From the NCBI RefSeq assembly GCF_045999315.1, contig NZ_CP174607.1:806001-870000 (forward strand): a DNA stretch of 64,000 bases, given 5' to 3'. This document shows positions 16,185-24,973 of this stretch, in pieces. The notes beneath the pieces are model-generated. The model was not told the DNA's origin and made no database searches. It saw nothing but the letters and a program-made list of their open reading frames with translations. This DNA comes from Peredibacter sp045999315. GTDB taxonomy: Bacteria > Bdellovibrionota > Bacteriovoracia > Bacteriovoracales > Bacteriovoracaceae. How positions within the stretch are numbered: position 1 is the first letter of the stretch; each line of letters opens with the position of its first letter. The position numbers and the translations under genes were made by a program.

Positions 16185-18598
16185 TTTTCTTTCATCCGCT
16201 GCAAACGATCTTGTAAAGATTCAGAAGAGACCAGTGAGCCAATTCTTTCAATGACAAGAGGGAAGGCCAATGGCGAAGGTCGTGGAGTCTTATAAAGCTC
16301 GAAAGGCATTTCTTTGATCTTTCTAATAACTGAAATCAATCGACTTTCTTGAAATTGGAAAAACCGCACTTCATCAAAGGACTGATTATAGAGAGGTTGT
16401 TCAGGTTCATATTTTGAAAAGACTTCAAATAATAGAGACGAACTCATCTGAAGGTTCTTCATGGTTCGCTTTTCTCCCATTCGGTTTTGATAAATAAGTC
16501 CAGAAACCTGGGCAATATCTCTGAACTGCTTTTTCGCAAGTTGAGTCATGTTGAGACTTCGTTGAATATCATTCGTGAGGTTATCCAAAGAGAGACACTC
16601 TTTAATCACTTCCAGATCAAACATATAGTCAGGAGGTGCGAGAATTTCTAATCCATATTCTGAGACAGCAAAAGTGAATGTGACCTTGGTTCTGAGAGAT
16701 AAACGTACGGACAATAAGGCCGCCAGGGCCTCATGCACGAGCCTTCCCTCAAACGGAAAAATAAAGAGATGCTTCCCCTCCCTAGTGAGAGTCTCTTCAA
16801 GCAGTAAGTAGTTTCTTCCCGGGAGTCTTGAGAGGGCCTTTTGAACTTCAATAATAGGAGAAAGAAATTCTACGAGTGGATGCTTATAGCGACCTTGTTC
16901 AATCAACTCGAAGACTTCTTTTAAGTGACTGGTGAGAAGCGATGAAAGAGGTAATCGACTTCCCCACCAAATGGGAACCACGGCCGCTTCAGGAGGAGCA
17001 AGACGCACAAAGACCGTCATGTCTTTAATCATGACAAACTCCAAGACCTTTCCGGAGAAAACAAATCTGTCCCCTTTCTTCAATTTACTCACGAAGGACT
17101 CTTCCACTGAACCCAGACTTCCACCTTTTACAAACTTAATTCGCATGGATGGATCGGAAGTGATGGTTCCCACATTCATGAGATGTTGTTGAATCATGCG
17201 CTTATCATGAACCAAGTACCTTCCATTGAGCTCTTTCAGTCGATGATAATAGGGATAGGCACTAAGACTTCTTCCACCCTGAGTGAGAAATAAAAGAAGA
17301 TTATCAAAGTGGTAGCGTTCAATTTTTTGGAAGGCATAGGTGTGTCTCACTTCCTCAAAGGCCTCAGAAGGAACAAGTCCTTCACCGGCAGCAAGAGTCA
17401 CCATATGTTGGGCCAGAACATCAAAACTGAGTTCAGGCGGAATAATGTCTTCCTTTAGTCCTCGATCAATCGCGAGTTCGGTTGCCATATACTCAAATAG
17501 CTCAAGCGCGTGAGTTGGTACAAAATAGATCCGAGGTACTCCGGTGGGAGTGTGACCCGAGCGGCCGGCCCGTTGAATGAAGCGAGAAATACTCTTAGGA
17601 GAACCCACCTGGTAGACCCTTTCCACCATAGGAAAATCCACCCCAAGATCCAAGCTAGAAGTACAGATCACAAGCTTTAGCTCGCCGGTTTTAATTTTAT
17701 TTTCAACTTCCTCCCTTCGTTCTCGATCAATGGAGGAATGGTGAATCGCCATTATGGGTTCCCACTCAGGTTTTCGGAGGAGAATTTCATTGTACCAACG
17801 TTCTGATTGCGAACGGACATTCGTAAAAAGAAGGCAAGACTGCTTAATGTCCACGTGCTTGATGACCTTCTCAAGCATCGCCAGTCCCAAATGTCCTGAC
17901 CAAGGGAATGAATCAATTTCATCTGGAAGAAGAGTTTGCACTTCAAGTTCCTTAGAAACTTTTTCTGTAATGAAGATGAAGTTCTTTAAGACGTTTCCAT
18001 TTAAAACACGTCCCGCGAGTTCTGGATTTCCGACTGTGGCCGAGAGTCCCCAGATACGAAGATGGGGAGCGAGTTTCTTTAAGTGAGCGAGACACAACTG
18101 GACCTGGACTCCTCTTTTATTGCCCATGAGTTCATGCCACTCATCAATAACGACTAAGCGACACTTTTTCAGGGCCTCTCGATATTCCTCAGAAGCAAGT
18201 AAGAGGTTAAAGGACTCAGGGGTCGTGACCAGGATCGAAGGCGGATTCTTTTTTTGTTTTGCTCTTTGGGCAGAACTCGTATCTCCGGTTCGGCCTTCCA
18301 CAGTGAATGGCAGTTTCATTTCATCAATGGGGAGTTGAATTGACTTAATAATATCGGCACTTAGAGCACGCAGAGGAGAAATATAAAGAATGTGAATCCC
18401 GGACGCTTTTTGCTCTTCAAGAGTTATATCGGCAAGAGCAGCAAGCACACCTGCGTAGGTCTTACCAAAACCGGTTGAGACATGAATCAGTCCATTTTCT
18501 CCGCGCAGATAGGCCTTCCAGGCCTCAAGCTGAAACTCTCGGGCCTTCCACCCTTTTGATTCAAACCATTTTTCAATCCAGTCTAATCTACTGTTCAT
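16166..18598 (-). CDS. Ligase-associated DEXH-box DNA helicase (Lhr-core type)
   Basis: An 810-aa superfamily-2 helicase. Walker A STGFGKT lies at 41-47, the DEWH box at 152-155, LSATVG follows, and motif VI is QRAGRSGH. The length and the Lhr-like winged-helix/beta-barrel C-terminal half fit Lhr-core helicases, which translocate 3'-5' on single-stranded DNA and unwind RNA:DNA hybrids. It sits between the ligase (11-base overlap) and pdeM (19-base overlap), the typical arrangement for this repair cluster. Confidence 0.94.
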   Translation of the reverse strand: MNSRLDWIEKWFESKGWKAREFQLEAWKAYLRGENGLIHVSTGFGKTYAGVLAALADITLEEQKASGIHILYISPLRALSADIIKSIQLPIDEMKLPFTVEGRTGDTSSAQRAKQKKNPPSILVTTPESFNLLLASEEYREALKKCRLVVIDEWHELMGNKRGVQVQLCLAHLKKLAPHLRIWGLSATVGNPELAGRVLNGNVLKNFIFITEKVSKELEVQTLLPDEIDSFPWSGHLGLAMLEKVIKHVDIKQSCLLFTNVRSQSERWYNEILLRKPEWEPIMAIHHSSIDRERREEVENKIKTGELKLVICTSSLDLGVDFPMVERVYQVGSPKSISRFIQRAGRSGHTPTGVPRIYFVPTHALELFEYMATELAIDRGLKEDIIPPELSFDVLAQHMVTLAAGEGLVPSEAFEEVRHTYAFQKIERYHFDNLLLFLTQGGRSLSAYPYYHRLKELNGRYLVHDKRMIQQHLMNVGTITSDPSMRIKFVKGGSLGSVEESFVSKLKKGDRFVFSGKVLEFVMIKDMTVFVRLAPPEAAVVPIWWGSRLPLSSLLTSHLKEVFELIEQGRYKHPLVEFLSPIIEVQKALSRLPGRNYLLLEETLTREGKHLFIFPFEGRLVHEALAALLSVRLSLRTKVTFTFAVSEYGLEILAPPDYMFDLEVIKECLSLDNLTNDIQRSLNMTQLAKKQFRDIAQVSGLIYQNRMGEKRTMKNLQMSSSLLFEVFSKYEPEQPLYNQSFDEVRFFQFQESRLISVIRKIKEMPFELYKTPRPSPLAFPLVIERIGSLVSSESLQDRLQRMKEKWKQVS

Positions 18599-20165
18599 TT
18601 AAGAGTTTTTTCACCTCTTCAAGAGTGTCAGCATCTTCTGGTCTCTTGTCTTTTCTCCAGCGAGAAATACGAGGGAACCTAAGGGCCACACCTGCCTTAT
18701 GGCGACTCGATTCCTGAATTCCTTCAAAAGCAATTTCAAAAACGTGCTCAGGTTTCACTGAACGGACAGGACCAAATTTCTCGATGGTATTTTTTTTGAT
18801 CCAATTGTCCATGCTCGCAAGTTCTTCATCAGAAAGACCTGAATAGGCCTTCGTCACTGGAATAAGTTCTTTATCTTTCCACACCGCCAGAGTGTAGTCG
18901 GTGTAAAGATTTGAGCGTCTACCAGTTCCAGACTGAGCATAGAGAAGAACACAGTCGATGGTATGAGGATCGATCTTCCACTTCCACCAGTCACCCCGCT
19001 TTCGTCCAGTTTGATAAGCTGAGTTCCAACGCTTCAACATAAATCCCTCAACACCTCGGTCCCGACTCTCCAGACGAAGTTCTTTTGCCTCATCAATATT
19101 TTTAACTTTCACAAGTTTTGAGAGAGGAAAGACCTTGATGCTTTCAAGGATCTCGCGACGTTCGCGGAGAGGTCTCTCACGAATATCTTCCCCATCCCAC
19201 TCCAGCACATCATAGGCCATGATTGAGATGGGAGTTTTCTCTAGGTCTTTCTTGGTTATCTTTTTTCGATTGAGGCGAGTTTGCAGCTCATTAAAAGATA
19301 AGACCTTTCCTTCTTTAAACGGAAGAAGTTCTCCATCAATGACCGTTCCGTTAGGTAAGTTTTGGGCCTGATGAAGCACATCCGGAAAGCTCTCATTAAT
19401 AAGTTCTTCTCCACGGGACCACAAAAATACTTCCCCGTCTCGCTTGATCACCTGAACACGAATGCCGTCCCATTTCCACTCCACACACCATTCTTTCCAG
19501 TTATTAAAAATCTCTTCAGGATTCTCAACTGGAGAGGCCAGGAAATACGGATAGGGTTTGGACTTCCTTTCAATCGTCACATCCTGAACTAAAAGATTGT
19601 CGTAAAATTCAGGAGTGGGTTTATAGTCCCCCATTAAGCGAAAGCTCATGGTCTCTTTATCTATCCCGGCCACAATTGCCATCGCCTGTATCAGAAGATT
19701 TTTCGAGACTCCCATGCGGAGGTTCCCAGAGAAACATTTATGGATCAAAAATAAAACGGACTCATCATAACTCGCCCACCACGAATGAAGTTTTTCCTTA
19801 ATGGCCTCGGGAGACAGCTCTTTTAATGTCAGAAGTTCTTCTTCAATGAATTTCCCCAGGGCCGGAGGAATTTTTGGATTTTCAATCGGTCCTCTGAGAA
19901 GGGCCATGGTCTCAGAAGAATCTCCCACGTGATAAGCAGACTCTTTAAAGAGCCACATCGGCATATTCATGTATTCACAAAAAGCTTCCTGAAGAAAAGT
20001 GCGATTGATTTTAGTATTAATCTTATTTCCGGAAATAATGTAGAGACCCCAACAGGCGTCTTCGGAAGGCGCTTCCTCAAAATAATTTCTGAGGCTGTCC
20101 ACTTTGCTTAAAGTTGAGGTGGTCTGATCCAATTGGCGAAGGAGTTCTACAAATCGTTCCATCAT
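18588..20165 (-). CDS. ATP-dependent DNA ligase
   Basis: A 525-aa ATP-dependent ligase that seals nicks. It has an N-terminal DNA-binding domain (about 1-190), a nucleotidyltransferase domain with the adenylation lysine in EWKWDGIR (Lys231), VIDGELL as motif III, MLKRWNSAY, and WWKWK as motif V, then an OB-fold domain. It belongs to the ligase-associated repair cluster rather than to NHEJ: no Ku or LigD primase gene is present here. It overlaps the exonuclease gene by four bases (ATGA). Confidence 0.94.
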   Translation of the reverse strand: MMERFVELLRQLDQTTSTLSKVDSLRNYFEEAPSEDACWGLYIISGNKINTKINRTFLQEAFCEYMNMPMWLFKESAYHVGDSSETMALLRGPIENPKIPPALGKFIEEELLTLKELSPEAIKEKLHSWWASYDESVLFLIHKCFSGNLRMGVSKNLLIQAMAIVAGIDKETMSFRLMGDYKPTPEFYDNLLVQDVTIERKSKPYPYFLASPVENPEEIFNNWKEWCVEWKWDGIRVQVIKRDGEVFLWSRGEELINESFPDVLHQAQNLPNGTVIDGELLPFKEGKVLSFNELQTRLNRKKITKKDLEKTPISIMAYDVLEWDGEDIRERPLRERREILESIKVFPLSKLVKVKNIDEAKELRLESRDRGVEGFMLKRWNSAYQTGRKRGDWWKWKIDPHTIDCVLLYAQSGTGRRSNLYTDYTLAVWKDKELIPVTKAYSGLSDEELASMDNWIKKNTIEKFGPVRSVKPEHVFEIAFEGIQESSRHKAGVALRFPRISRWRKDKRPEDADTLEEVKKLLNEQ

Positions 20166-21151
20166 GACTCTCCCTCAGTGTCGTAAGGCATTTTTAAATC
20201 ATAGGCATCAATGCCCTCATCTTTGAGGAATCTTACGATGGCGTCGGTGTTTCCATGGGTGAAATAGACTTTCTTGCATCCCGTTTCTTTCACAGTCCTG
20301 AGAAGTGAGGGCCAATCGGCGTGATCGGAAATCACAAATCCCCTCTCATAACCTTTTCTTCTACGGTTCCCGCGAAGTCTCATCCATCCCGAAGCAAAGG
20401 CGACCTTTTTAGGTGAAAGCCTTTTATGCCAGCCAGACCCAAGGGCCGAAGGAGGACAAAGAATCATCGCCCCTTCAAACCTCTCTTTACTCTCCAAGGG
20501 GACCTTCTTTACATTCGCCCAACGAAGTCCTGTCTTCTCATAACAGTGATTAAGTTCATCCACCGTACCGTGGACCCAGATGGTTTCGTCTGTGAGTTCG
20601 CGAAGTCCAGCTATGATTCTTTGAGCTTTTCCCAAAGCATAACAGCACAAAACTGAATTAAATCCCTCCTCGCGGTTTTTCATCCACCAAGCAAGAATCT
20701 CCTGCATCTCATGTTGAAAATCAGGCCAGCGGTAAACTGGAAGTGCAAAAGTGGCCTCGGAAATAAACACATCACAAGGAAGGACTTCGAAGGGTTCACA
20801 GGTAGGATCATAATCTCGTTTAAAATCTCCGGTAAAAACCCAAACCTCGTCTTTGTACTGAATACGTACTTGAGAAGAACCAAGAATATGGCCTGCAGGA
20901 TGAAGACTCACATCCACCTTACCCAAACGGAAGGACTCACCATAATGATGAGTTTCAATAAGGGCCTCACCCATGCGTTTTCTTAAAATATGTTCTGATT
21001 TACTGACGGCAATGTAACGATCCATGCCCCAATGGGCGTGATCACCATGAGCATGGGTAATGAGAGCTGTTTCCACTTTTTCCCATGGATCAATGTAGAA
21101 ATCTCCGAGAGCGCAATAAAGACCTTTATTGGTCAGTTGCAAGAGTTCCAT
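20162..21151 (-). CDS. Ligase-associated DNA damage response exonuclease (MBL fold)
   Basis: A 329-aa metallo-beta-lactamase-fold nuclease related to SNM1/CPSF73 enzymes. The metal motif THAHGDHAHW is near residues 32-41, AGHILGSSQV and FTGDFKRDYD follow, and FVISDHADW supplies the later histidine ligand. It is the first gene of the four-gene exonuclease-ligase-helicase-PdeM operon. The upstream 60 bases hold no obvious damage-response operator such as a LexA box. Confidence 0.93.
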   Translation of the reverse strand: MELLQLTNKGLYCALGDFYIDPWEKVETALITHAHGDHAHWGMDRYIAVSKSEHILRKRMGEALIETHHYGESFRLGKVDVSLHPAGHILGSSQVRIQYKDEVWVFTGDFKRDYDPTCEPFEVLPCDVFISEATFALPVYRWPDFQHEMQEILAWWMKNREEGFNSVLCCYALGKAQRIIAGLRELTDETIWVHGTVDELNHCYEKTGLRWANVKKVPLESKERFEGAMILCPPSALGSGWHKRLSPKKVAFASGWMRLRGNRRRKGYERGFVISDHADWPSLLRTVKETGCKKVYFTHGNTDAIVRFLKDEGIDAYDLKMPYDTEGES

Positions 21152-21210
21152 TTACTCATTTTATCAATGAGCAATTTACTTCACGAGAAACGAGAGTTGG
21201 GCAAAGCGAG

Positions 21211-21813
21211 TTACTTAGTCTTGAGACGATAAGGCATTCTTGTTACTGGATCAATGGCACTAGAAGTTGGCGAGATTGATAACCTTTGACCATCTGCAGT
21301 CATCCAAATATTGACCTGGCCTGTTGTTGGTACATAAGAGAAATCAACTAAGCGATTCGCAATCTGATTCTCTAGCTTAGAGATATCAAGCACTGAATCT
21401 CCTGTTCGATAGAAGTGACCTTCTTTCAAGACAAACATAATAGGACGATTCATCTGTCCCGCCCAACCAACGGCATATTGAGCATCGGTAAAAATGAGAC
21501 GTAACTCAGACATGCATCCTGGATTTGACCGGAATCTTCCATCTAACTTTAGTGAAGACGTTTTACTGTGGGAGATTTTAATTTGAGATTTTTTTATCGT
21601 GATTGGCAAAGAAACAGTTTCATTCTTCACATGAAACTCTGATGAATCACCCCAAACTAATTTCTCGTAGCGGCAACTCAGAAATAATTCGGCCTTAAGG
21701 TGAAAGCGATTTTCAGGAGCAGAAAACTCTAATTCAAAGGGATGAACCAATGTTGATTCTGAAAGAGCGCAAAAAGAAATAAGTAGACCGAAGATAAAAA
21801 AGAATTTTCTCAT
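21211..21813 (-). CDS. Secreted protein of unknown function
   Basis: A 200-aa protein with a signal peptide (MRKFFFIFGLLISFCALSE). The mature part is predicted mainly beta, with two cysteines (SCRYEKL and GCMSELR) that may be bonded, and a PTTGQVNIWM strand. No family is recognised. It lies 9 bases after mutY on the same strand, so co-transcription is likely, though the functional link is unclear. Confidence 0.7.
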   Translation of the reverse strand: MRKFFFIFGLLISFCALSESTLVHPFELEFSAPENRFHLKAELFLSCRYEKLVWGDSSEFHVKNETVSLPITIKKSQIKISHSKTSSLKLDGRFRSNPGCMSELRLIFTDAQYAVGWAGQMNRPIMFVLKEGHFYRTGDSVLDISKLENQIANRLVDFSYVPTTGQVNIWMTADGQRLSISPTSSAIDPVTRMPYRLKTK

Positions 21814-21822
21814 TCTTTATTT

Positions 21823-22872
21823 TTATCTCGAGGTGTTTAGTTTCGCCAAGGCCTTCAGCGTTGCTGTAGAGAAATTCGATTCCGCTGACTCTGTGGAGCG
21901 CCATTCTGACTTATTGGCAAAGGCGAGAGCTTTAAACTCTTTTTCTCCCATCAGAAGCACGCTGTTTTGAATTTTGTATTTCGTAATTCCGGTTTTAAAT
22001 GAGAACAAAGGATCGACCTTAGTTCCCTTAGGAAAACTTGGATACTGCTTCAGAGTTTTATCAGTGGTCGAAAGGATAAATGTCGGTACTTCATACTGGC
22101 CTGAAAGCCATTCTTTCTCGCCTTTCTGATAAACCAGAACTTTGTCTTTCTTCATCACAAAAACACGAAGAAGATGAAGCTCGTGTTCAGTGGCCTTCTT
22201 CTTCTCTTCACCCTTCATCATAGGAATTGAAAGTGGAGTGCCTTCTTTAAAGGCCAAGCAATCTTTCTTCAAAGGGCAAAGTTCGCAAGAGGCCTTGCGG
22301 GCCTGACAGTAAGTGCGACCTAGGTCCATCAGCGCTTCATTCAGTTCTCTGAAGGAAAGTTTCTCATTGAAAATTTTTTTATTCACAAAGAGAGTCTGAA
22401 TTTCTTTTTGAAGTTTCGGACCCTTCTCTGTTTTTAGATTTAAAAGGCGAGCTATCACACGCTCAAGGTTAGCATCAACTGCCAGAGCACGTTTATCCAT
22501 ACCGATTCCAACTAAAGCGTTGGCAGTATAAGGACCAATTCCAGGAATCTCCATTAAGGCCCCTAGATCATGCGGAAATTCTCCACCATGATCATTCGCA
22601 AGCGCTTCTGCAATTTTTTTCAAATTGCGTGCACGTCGGTAATAACCAAGTCCTTTCCAGGCAACCAGGAGTTCTTCTTCACTGGCAGCGGCCAAACTCT
22701 TTAGTGTTGGAAAGCGAACCAGAAAGCGCTCAAAATGATTCTTCACAGTTCCCACAGTCGTTTGCTGAAGCATGATTTCCGACACCAGTGTGCGGTACAA
22801 CGAGCGATTTTGTCGCCAAGGTAATTGCGAGAATTCGGTCTTAGACCAAGTGAGAAGATTTTTGAGACTCAT
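21823..22872 (-). CDS. mutY: A/G-specific adenine glycosylase
   Basis: Removes adenine mispaired with 8-oxoguanine. The HhH-GPD domain is clear: SEIMLQQT with catalytic Glu32, IPGIGPYTANAL (109-120) as the helix-hairpin-helix, and VDANLERV with catalytic Asp133. The iron-sulphur cluster ligands are Cys189, Cys196, Cys199 and Cys205. The C-terminal part (about 225-345) is the NUDIX-like domain that recognises 8-oxoG. At 349 aa it matches the family. It starts just 15 bases after the VWA gene stop. Confidence 0.95.
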   Translation of the reverse strand: MSLKNLLTWSKTEFSQLPWRQNRSLYRTLVSEIMLQQTTVGTVKNHFERFLVRFPTLKSLAAASEEELLVAWKGLGYYRRARNLKKIAEALANDHGGEFPHDLGALMEIPGIGPYTANALVGIGMDKRALAVDANLERVIARLLNLKTEKGPKLQKEIQTLFVNKKIFNEKLSFRELNEALMDLGRTYCQARKASCELCPLKKDCLAFKEGTPLSIPMMKGEEKKKATEHELHLLRVFVMKKDKVLVYQKGEKEWLSGQYEVPTFILSTTDKTLKQYPSFPKGTKVDPLFSFKTGITKYKIQNSVLLMGEKEFKALAFANKSEWRSTESAESNFSTATLKALAKLNTSR

Positions 22873-22887
22873 GGGGGGATTTTGTTA

Positions 22888-23667
22888 TTACTTACAGCTT
22901 TTGGCAAGAGAGTCAGCGAGCTCAACCATCTGCTTCGCGGTCAGAGGTTCTTTGTCTCCACGAAGTTTCCCATGCTTACTCTCAATATAGTCTGAGAATT
23001 CTTTGTGGAATTCGTAGATATCAGTGATGATCACGAGTTTTTTAGCATCTGAGCGCTCAATCCAGTCCATGAGACGTTTGTAATCGTTCAGACCCTGATT
23101 TAAACAAAGAGAGTCCATACTTCCGGCCTGTTTAATCGTCGTATCAAACATCATGACATTTACTTTCTGATTAAACCCACAGGCATCATCCAGTACACGC
23201 ACTAGGCTTTTACGATGACAACCACCACTAGCGTCCGAGAAATCAAACTCTCTCATGGAAGAACTGGTATCAATCCAGAGATCAAGTTTCGAAACTTGCG
23301 GAGCTGCCTCTTTTCTCGCCTTTCCACAAAAAATATCAAAGTAATTTTTTGGATCGCAATCAATCAGCTCACGTTCAACTGATTTTCCGGCCGGTATAGA
23401 GGGCCCTTCCGTTTCAATCTTTTTTGTTTCAACTGTTTCTTCAATACCGTTTTCTTTCTTGTACAAACCAAATTGCGGATCGAAACAATAATCACCCATT
23501 TCCTGACATTCAAGAGCGGCGGTTGGGGCCCGGTAAATGTATTGTGGACGATTCAGAAGATCGTTTAAGAGTGAAACTTTAGAATTTGAGACGAACCACA
23601 CCTCAATGTCCCTAGGCGCGGCCATCACATTCAAAGAGATTAGAAACAGGGCGATTAAACGAATCAA
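22888..23667 (-). CDS. Exported von Willebrand factor A-like protein
   Basis: A 259-aa protein with a signal peptide (MIRLIALFLISLNVMA). The second half (about 126-259) looks like a VWA domain: LDLWIDTSSSM at 128-138 holds the MIDAS metal motif DxSxS (Asp133, Ser135, Ser137), and IITDIYEF at 213-220 supplies the later aspartate. Eight cysteines suggest disulphides in the periplasm. VWA domains bind proteins through a metal ion. The start codon overlaps the XRE regulator stop by four bases (ATGA), so the two are translationally coupled. The partner is unknown. Confidence 0.7.
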   Translation of the reverse strand: MIRLIALFLISLNVMAAPRDIEVWFVSNSKVSLLNDLLNRPQYIYRAPTAALECQEMGDYCFDPQFGLYKKENGIEETVETKKIETEGPSIPAGKSVERELIDCDPKNYFDIFCGKARKEAAPQVSKLDLWIDTSSSMREFDFSDASGGCHRKSLVRVLDDACGFNQKVNVMMFDTTIKQAGSMDSLCLNQGLNDYKRLMDWIERSDAKKLVIITDIYEFHKEFSDYIESKHGKLRGDKEPLTAKQMVELADSLAKSCK

Positions 23668-24239
23668 AACTCCATATTCCTTTGACGAATATATCTGAAG
23701 ATCGCGTCCCCTAAATCCACAATCAGATCTCGATCGTTGGCATCCAGGTTTAGAAAGTCATTTAAGTAACCTTTCTGACGTGGAGACAAGGTCTCAAGCT
23801 TTTCCTTCATCGTGAGATCAGTTCTAGTATTAGAAACCGATGTGCCCTCACCAAAAGGCATCTGCTGCTTCTTTCCACCCACATTAATCGTAGCGTTTGT
23901 CTTACGAGTCTCATGAGCTTTGGGAGCTTCTTCACCGGCTTTCTGATCGGTAGATTTCTGATCTTTATAAAATTGAACCAGGCGCTTGAACGTCTCAGTT
24001 GAATCCTCTTCCACCCCATCAATGATTTCGTGCAAAGGAATTCCAAGAGTCGCGATGATATTGGCAACCAATTGCTCATCGACACTGCTGGTTTTGAGAT
24101 TCAGGAAACGACTCATGGTGGAAATACCCACGTTCATCATTTCAGAAAGATCTTTTTGAGTAAGCCCTCCCCGTAGTTGCATATATTTACGAACTACAGC
24201 GAGAAAGTTTTCTAAGAACTCTGGTGTAAAGCGGATCAT
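23664..24239 (-). CDS. XRE-type helix-turn-helix regulator
   Basis: A 191-aa protein. The N-terminal HTH_XRE domain covers about 11-70 (GLTQKDLSEMMNVGISTMSRFLN). A charged linker rich in Lys, Glu and Thr follows, and a C-terminal segment (LSPRQKGYLNDFLNLDANDRDLIVDLGDAI) may be an interaction domain. A strong GGGGGTGGAG ribosome site precedes the start. It is divergent from the pentapeptide gene, and the shared region has repeats next to the opposing promoter, so it may control both directions. Confidence 0.85.
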   Translation of the reverse strand: MIRFTPEFLENFLAVVRKYMQLRGGLTQKDLSEMMNVGISTMSRFLNLKTSSVDEQLVANIIATLGIPLHEIIDGVEEDSTETFKRLVQFYKDQKSTDQKAGEEAPKAHETRKTNATINVGGKKQQMPFGEGTSVSNTRTDLTMKEKLETLSPRQKGYLNDFLNLDANDRDLIVDLGDAIFRYIRQRNMEF

Positions 24240-24281
24240 ACTCCACCCCCTTGAATTCCTTATCGGTTTGCAAAATAGTTC

Positions 24282-24317
24282 CTTGATGCAATTTTATTGC
24301 TTGACGCAAATAGTCAA
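24282..24317. promoter_or_regulatory. Possible operator repeats in the divergent promoter region
   Basis: CTTGATGCAA (24282-24291) and CTTGACGCAA (24300-24309) form a direct repeat 18 bases apart, and TTGAC-N7-GTCAA (24301-24317) is an inverted repeat over the -35 box of the pentapeptide gene. A plausible minus-strand promoter (TTGACT, TAAAAT) overlaps the same bases. The neighbouring XRE regulator is the obvious candidate binder; this is inference. Confidence 0.45.
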
Positions 24318-24329
24318 ATGGCATATGAT
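24301..24329 (+). promoter_or_regulatory. Strong sigma-70-type promoter
   Basis: TTGACG at 24301-24306, a 17-base spacer and TATGAT at 24324-24329, five of six bases matching consensus in each box. It predicts a start near 24336, about 29 bases ahead of the pentapeptide-repeat gene. Confidence 0.8.
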
Positions 24330-24364
24330 TGCAGTCAGGAACAAATGCACCAATCGGAGGGGCC

Positions 24365-24802
24365 ATGTTCACACAAACTATTGAAATGACTCAACTAGTA
24401 TCAAATGACAGCTATCAGCTGATTAAGGATGAACAGCTAGCTGCTACCGTGATCTCCTCCCAAATCCTGGCCGGCTCACGCGTCCACATGAGCACCTACC
24501 GGCAAGTGGTTTTCTCCGAGTGCGTGTTCTATGCCTGCGAATTTCAAGGAGTTGTATTCGAAAACTGTGTGTTTGAGAATTGCAGCTTCGAATTTTCGCA
24601 CCTTCGTAAGTGCAAGTTCAAGAATTGCAATTTCACAAATTGCACTTGGAAGGCCTCAAGCTCAACAAATTCTAATTATGAAGACTGTGACCTAGATAAG
24701 GATATGTCGGACATGACTCAAACCGGCCGTAACCTGATTAGCTTCGGCCACAAAGATGATTTCACGACAGATATCTATATCGAATTGGCCATGGCCGCAT
24801 AG
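24365..24802 (+). CDS. Pentapeptide-repeat-like protein
   Basis: A 145-aa protein. The start at 24365 follows GGAGGGG; a longer frame from 24329 would begin at the -10 box and is discarded. The middle (about residues 48-95) has five-residue periodicity of the A(D/N)LXX type in Cys/Phe form: VVFSECVFYACEFQGVVF, ENCVFENCSFEF, CKFKNCNFTNC. This forms a right-handed quadrilateral beta helix in known members. Some pentapeptide proteins mimic DNA and block gyrase, others are effectors or have no known role. There is no signal peptide. It is followed by a micro-ORF and a terminator, and is driven by a near-consensus promoter. Confidence 0.8.
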   Translation: MFTQTIEMTQLVSNDSYQLIKDEQLAATVISSQILAGSRVHMSTYRQVVFSECVFYACEFQGVVFENCVFENCSFEFSHLRKCKFKNCNFTNCTWKASSSTNSNYEDCDLDKDMSDMTQTGRNLISFGHKDDFTTDIYIELAMAA

Positions 24803-24819
24803 TAAACAAGGAGACAGAA

Positions 24820-24900
24820 ATGAACCTGAGTTTTTACGGCCTAACTCTAATGATTAACGTGTTTGGTTTGGCGGTTCTGATTAAGGCCTACGGAATTTAG
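24820..24900 (+). CDS. 26-aa hydrophobic micro-protein
   Basis: A very short frame: ATG at 24820, TAG ending at 24900. The product starts MNLSFYGLTLMINVFGLAVL and ends IKAYGI. It could form one membrane helix with a single Lys near the C-terminus. An AAGGAG ribosome site lies 6 bases upstream, and the frame fills nearly the whole gap between the pentapeptide gene and the terminator. This combination supports translation; the function is unknown. Possibilities are a membrane regulator or a small toxin-like peptide. Confidence 0.6.
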   Translation: MNLSFYGLTLMINVFGLAVLIKAYGI

Positions 24901-24930
24901 CCAACCAATGTTCGAGATTCCTACCCAAGA

Positions 24931-24963
24931 ACCCTGAGGTGTGCGCGACACCTCGGGGTTTTT
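24931..24963 (+). terminator. Intrinsic terminator
   Basis: A stem built from CCCTGAGGTGT and ACACCTCGGGG with a GCGCG loop (one mismatch-type pair), followed by TTTTT. It ends the pentapeptide/micro-ORF unit. Confidence 0.88.
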
Positions 24964-24973
24964 ACTTTTGGGA

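Noticed and set aside
18588..20165. NHEJ-type LigD reading of the ATP-dependent ligase
   Set aside because: There is no primase or phosphoesterase domain in the protein and no Ku gene nearby; the neighbours match the ligase-associated repair cluster.
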